From: Ensifer sp. BR816
GTDB taxonomy: Bacteria; Pseudomonadota; Alphaproteobacteria; Rhizobiales; Rhizobiaceae
Assembly: GCF_000378985.1 (NCBI RefSeq)
Contig: NZ_KB905370.1
Coordinates: 6,059,520 to 6,123,519, forward strand
Length of the DNA: 64,000 nt
Reading direction: 5' to 3'
The number at the start of each line of letters is the position of its first letter. Within the stretch, counting starts at the first letter, position 1. The position numbers and the translations under genes are program-made. The notes under the pieces are model-generated. The model searched no databases and was not told the origin of the DNA. It was given only the letters and a program-made list of their open reading frames with translations. Positions 62,434 to 64,000 of the stretch are shown one piece after another.

Positions 62434-63405
62434 ATGCACCACAGAACACTTGGCCGCACCGGCCTGCGCATCTCCGAAATCGGCTACGGTGCCTGGGGCA
62501 TCGGCAACAGCGGCTGGCAGGGCGCGAACGACGAGGAGTCTGCGCGAGCCCTCAACCGCGCAATCGACCTCGGGCTGAATTTCATCGACACCGCGCTCGG
62601 CTACGGCGACGGCCATAGCGAAAGACTGGTCGGCAAGCTGCTGCGCGAACGGTCGGAGACGATCCACGTCGCGACAAAGATCCCGCCGAAGAACCGGATA
62701 TGGCCGGCTCGTCCGGGCACGCCGGTCGAGGACGGCTTTCCAGCCGATCACGTCATCGCCTCAACCGAAACAAGCCTGCGCAATCTCGGCGTCGAGACGA
62801 TCGACGTGCAGCAGTTCCATGTCTGGTCGGACGAGTGGGTCGGCCGCGGCGACTGGCTGGAGGCGGTCGAGCGGCTGAAGCGCGATGGCAAGATCCGCTT
62901 CTTCGGCGTCTCGATCAACGACTACGAACCGCACAATGCGCTGAAGCTCATCGAAAGCGGCGTGGTCGACACTGTTCAGGTGATCTACAACATCTTCGAG
63001 CAGGCGCCCGAAGAGCAGTTGTTTCCGGTCTGCGAACGCCACAAGGTCGGCGTCATCGTCCGCGTCGCGCTCGACGAAGGCGGCCTGACCGGCCAGATCC
63101 GCGCTGACTCGGTTTTCCCGGAAGGCGATTTTCGCCAGAACTATTTCCGCGGCGAGCGCAAGCGCGAAGTCGAGGGGCGCGTCCGAAAGGTCGTCGAGGA
63201 CCTGGAGATCGCACCCGACGCGCTCGCCGAAACGGCACTCCGCTTCGTGCTCAGCCACCCCGCCGTATCGACTGTCATTCCCGGCATGCGCTCGGTCCGC
63301 AATGTCGAGCGCAATTGCGCGATCGGCGACGGACGCGGCCTTCACGCCGAGCAACGCGAGAAACTACGTGCGCACAAATGGCCGCGCAATTTCTATCGCG
63401 ACTGA
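62434..63405 (+). CDS. Aldo/keto reductase
   Basis: This 323-residue barrel oxidoreductase has Asp52/Tyr57 ([11 protein letters not shown]), Lys82 (VATKIPP) and the position of the catalytic His in [10 protein letters not shown]. The C-terminus has the cofactor-binding pattern [17 protein letters not shown]. It is of the YghZ/L-glyceraldehyde reductase-like group. It differs clearly from the reductase at 53959 and is not a recent duplicate. Confidence 0.92.
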   Translation: MHHRTLGRTGLRISEIGYGAWGIGNSGWQGANDEESARALNRAIDLGLNFIDTALGYGDGHSERLVGKLLRERSETIHVATKIPPKNRIWPARPGTPVEDGFPADHVIASTETSLRNLGVETIDVQQFHVWSDEWVGRGDWLEAVERLKRDGKIRFFGVSINDYEPHNALKLIESGVVDTVQVIYNIFEQAPEEQLFPVCERHKVGVIVRVALDEGGLTGQIRADSVFPEGDFRQNYFRGERKREVEGRVRKVVEDLEIAPDALAETALRFVLSHPAVSTVIPGMRSVRNVERNCAIGDGRGLHAEQREKLRAHKWPRNFYRD

Positions 63406-63483
63406 CAGCCTCCTTGGAACGGAACCGCCCGCTGGCGGTTTGGCCCCGTGTATCGCACGAAGCGATGGCAATTGGAGGTACAT

Positions 63484-63738
63484 ATGTTCAAGAAATTGTT
63501 GGTCGCAGCCGCAATATCGGCGGCCTGCGTATCCCCCGCTCTCGCACAGGCCGATGTCGTCTGCGACCAGGCGGGCATGACGAAGCTCGAAACGGACGTA
63601 GGTCAGATCAGCGACTCGGGCCGCAAGGAGATGGCGCAGAAAGAGCTGACCATGGCCAAGGAAGCTTTGGCGGCGAATGACCAGGAAAAGTGCAAGACCC
63701 ATATGGCCAACGCCATGAAGGGCAAAGATCCGATGTGA
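63484..63738 (+). CDS. Small periplasmic protein
   Basis: This 84-residue protein has a signal peptide (residues 1-23, cleavage after AQA). The mature peptide of about 61 residues is helical and carries one Cys pair (Cys27, Cys70) that could form a disulfide tying the helix ends. GGAGG lies 6 bases before the ATG. Such short helical periplasmic proteins are common in Rhizobiales, with no assigned role. Confidence 0.75.
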   Translation: MFKKLLVAAAISAACVSPALAQADVVCDQAGMTKLETDVGQISDSGRKEMAQKELTMAKEALAANDQEKCKTHMANAMKGKDPM

Positions 63739-63789
63739 TGCGGCGGCTCGTGTCCGCACCATCAGTCGCTTTCCTTCGTCGCAAATGAA

Positions 63790-63816
63790 AAAGCCGAGGC
63801 ACGAAGCCCCGGCTTT
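63790..63816 (+). terminator. Terminator hairpin after the small periplasmic protein gene
   Basis: AAAGCCGAGGC pairs with GCCCCGGCTTT (one mismatch) across a 5-base loop, about 50 bases after the stop. The A-run before and T-run within the stem are typical of bidirectional intrinsic terminators. Confidence 0.75.
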
Positions 63817-63840
63817 CTCAGCCTTGGGAGGGTAAGGCTT

Positions 63841-63930
63841 AGAGCGGGATGCGCTCACATTCGTTCGCGCCGCCGCTCAATCTGTTTGTTTTGCCGCATT
63901 TATGCGACGTCAGGTGATTCCACCTGACTG
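63841..63930. repeat. Intergenic palindromic element, family D
   Basis: GAGCGGGATG at the left and the perfect hairpin GTCAGGTG, ATTC, CACCTGAC (63909-63928) on the right are characteristic of another common rhizobial intergenic repeat. It lies between converging genes. Confidence 0.6.
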
Positions 63931-63938
63931 CAAAATGC

Positions 63939-64000
63939 TTAGTTCTTCGCCTTGTCGACCAGCTTGTTCTTGCCGATCCACGGCATCATGCCGCGCAGCT
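63939..64000 (-). CDS. ilvC: Ketol-acid reductoisomerase, last residues (cut by window edge)
   Basis: The minus strand ends with LRGMMPWIGKNKLVDKAKN and TAA. This is the C-terminus of rhizobial IlvC, which converts acetolactate to dihydroxyisovalerate in valine/isoleucine/leucine synthesis. Only 19 full codons are visible; the call rests on the conserved tail. Confidence 0.8.
   Translation of the reverse strand, partial: LRGMMPWIGKNKLVDKAKN

Overview
The window looks like chromosomal DNA of a Sinorhizobium/Ensifer-type bacterium (Rhizobiaceae). The grounds are high GC with C/G-ended codons, a short second FtsZ lacking the C-terminal tail (FtsZ2 type), a Stf0 sulfotransferase of the LpsS type, BA14K-family proteins, an alphaproteobacterial CsgH/curlin pair, and several families of rhizobial intergenic palindromes. 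No 16S or other decisive marker is present, so the genus is an inference.

Region 1 (1 to about 9,600) is part of a prophage or prophage remnant that continues beyond the left edge. It holds the N-terminal half of a terminase large subunit, several small phage-type genes on the minus strand, a protein joining a coiled coil to a DnaA-domain-IV-like module, and a divergent S24-type repressor with repeated operators on both sides of it. A short plus-strand operon ends in a possible nucleotidyltransferase-fold protein. Genes that do not look phage-like are mixed in: a GFA-fold protein, DUF3309, two BA14K proteins, a His-rich membrane protein and small secreted proteins. About 1 kb (2,945-3,913) has no convincing gene.

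Region 2 (9,600-20,400) is ordinary chromosome. It carries a secreted pentapeptide-repeat protein, a Tim44-domain membrane protein, a glycosyltransferase/Stf0 sulfotransferase pair (surface polysaccharide), tRNA-Lys(CTT), a PhzF-like isomerase, an MFS transporter, a NUDIX/EEP-nuclease pair, a TIGR02594 secreted hydrolase-like protein and Gfa.

Region 3 (20,700-30,300) is a cell-surface and regulation island. A 971-residue RTX-repeat protein lies divergent to a SARP/TolB/TPR regulator. After it come a LuxR-type regulator, a convergent curlin-csgH pair separated by a strong hairpin, and an outer-membrane barrel protein.

Region 4 (30,700-43,800) holds a TRAP transporter (SBP, small and large permeases), a sorbosone-dehydrogenase-like lipoprotein, an adenylate-cyclase/TolB/TPR protein that is a paralogue of the SARP regulator over its C-terminal two thirds, ftsZ2, and an iron-type ABC importer operon.

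Region 5 (43,800-64,000) starts with a decayed TPP-enzyme (acetolactate-synthase-like) pseudogene containing an in-frame amber codon. It continues with an AI-2E-family permease and an RND efflux pair. Next is a cluster of methyltransferase, SDR, TetR regulator, GST and aldo/keto reductase genes, followed by a SnoaL-like protein and an OafA-type acyltransferase. The end of the region holds an aminotransferase, an orphan solute-binding protein beside a membrane adenylate cyclase, another methyltransferase, a second aldo/keto reductase and a small periplasmic protein. The last residues of IlvC enter from the right edge. Several repeat families (palindromes at 7,216, 15,104, 33,225, 36,245, 38,177, 50,412 and 63,841) sit between genes.
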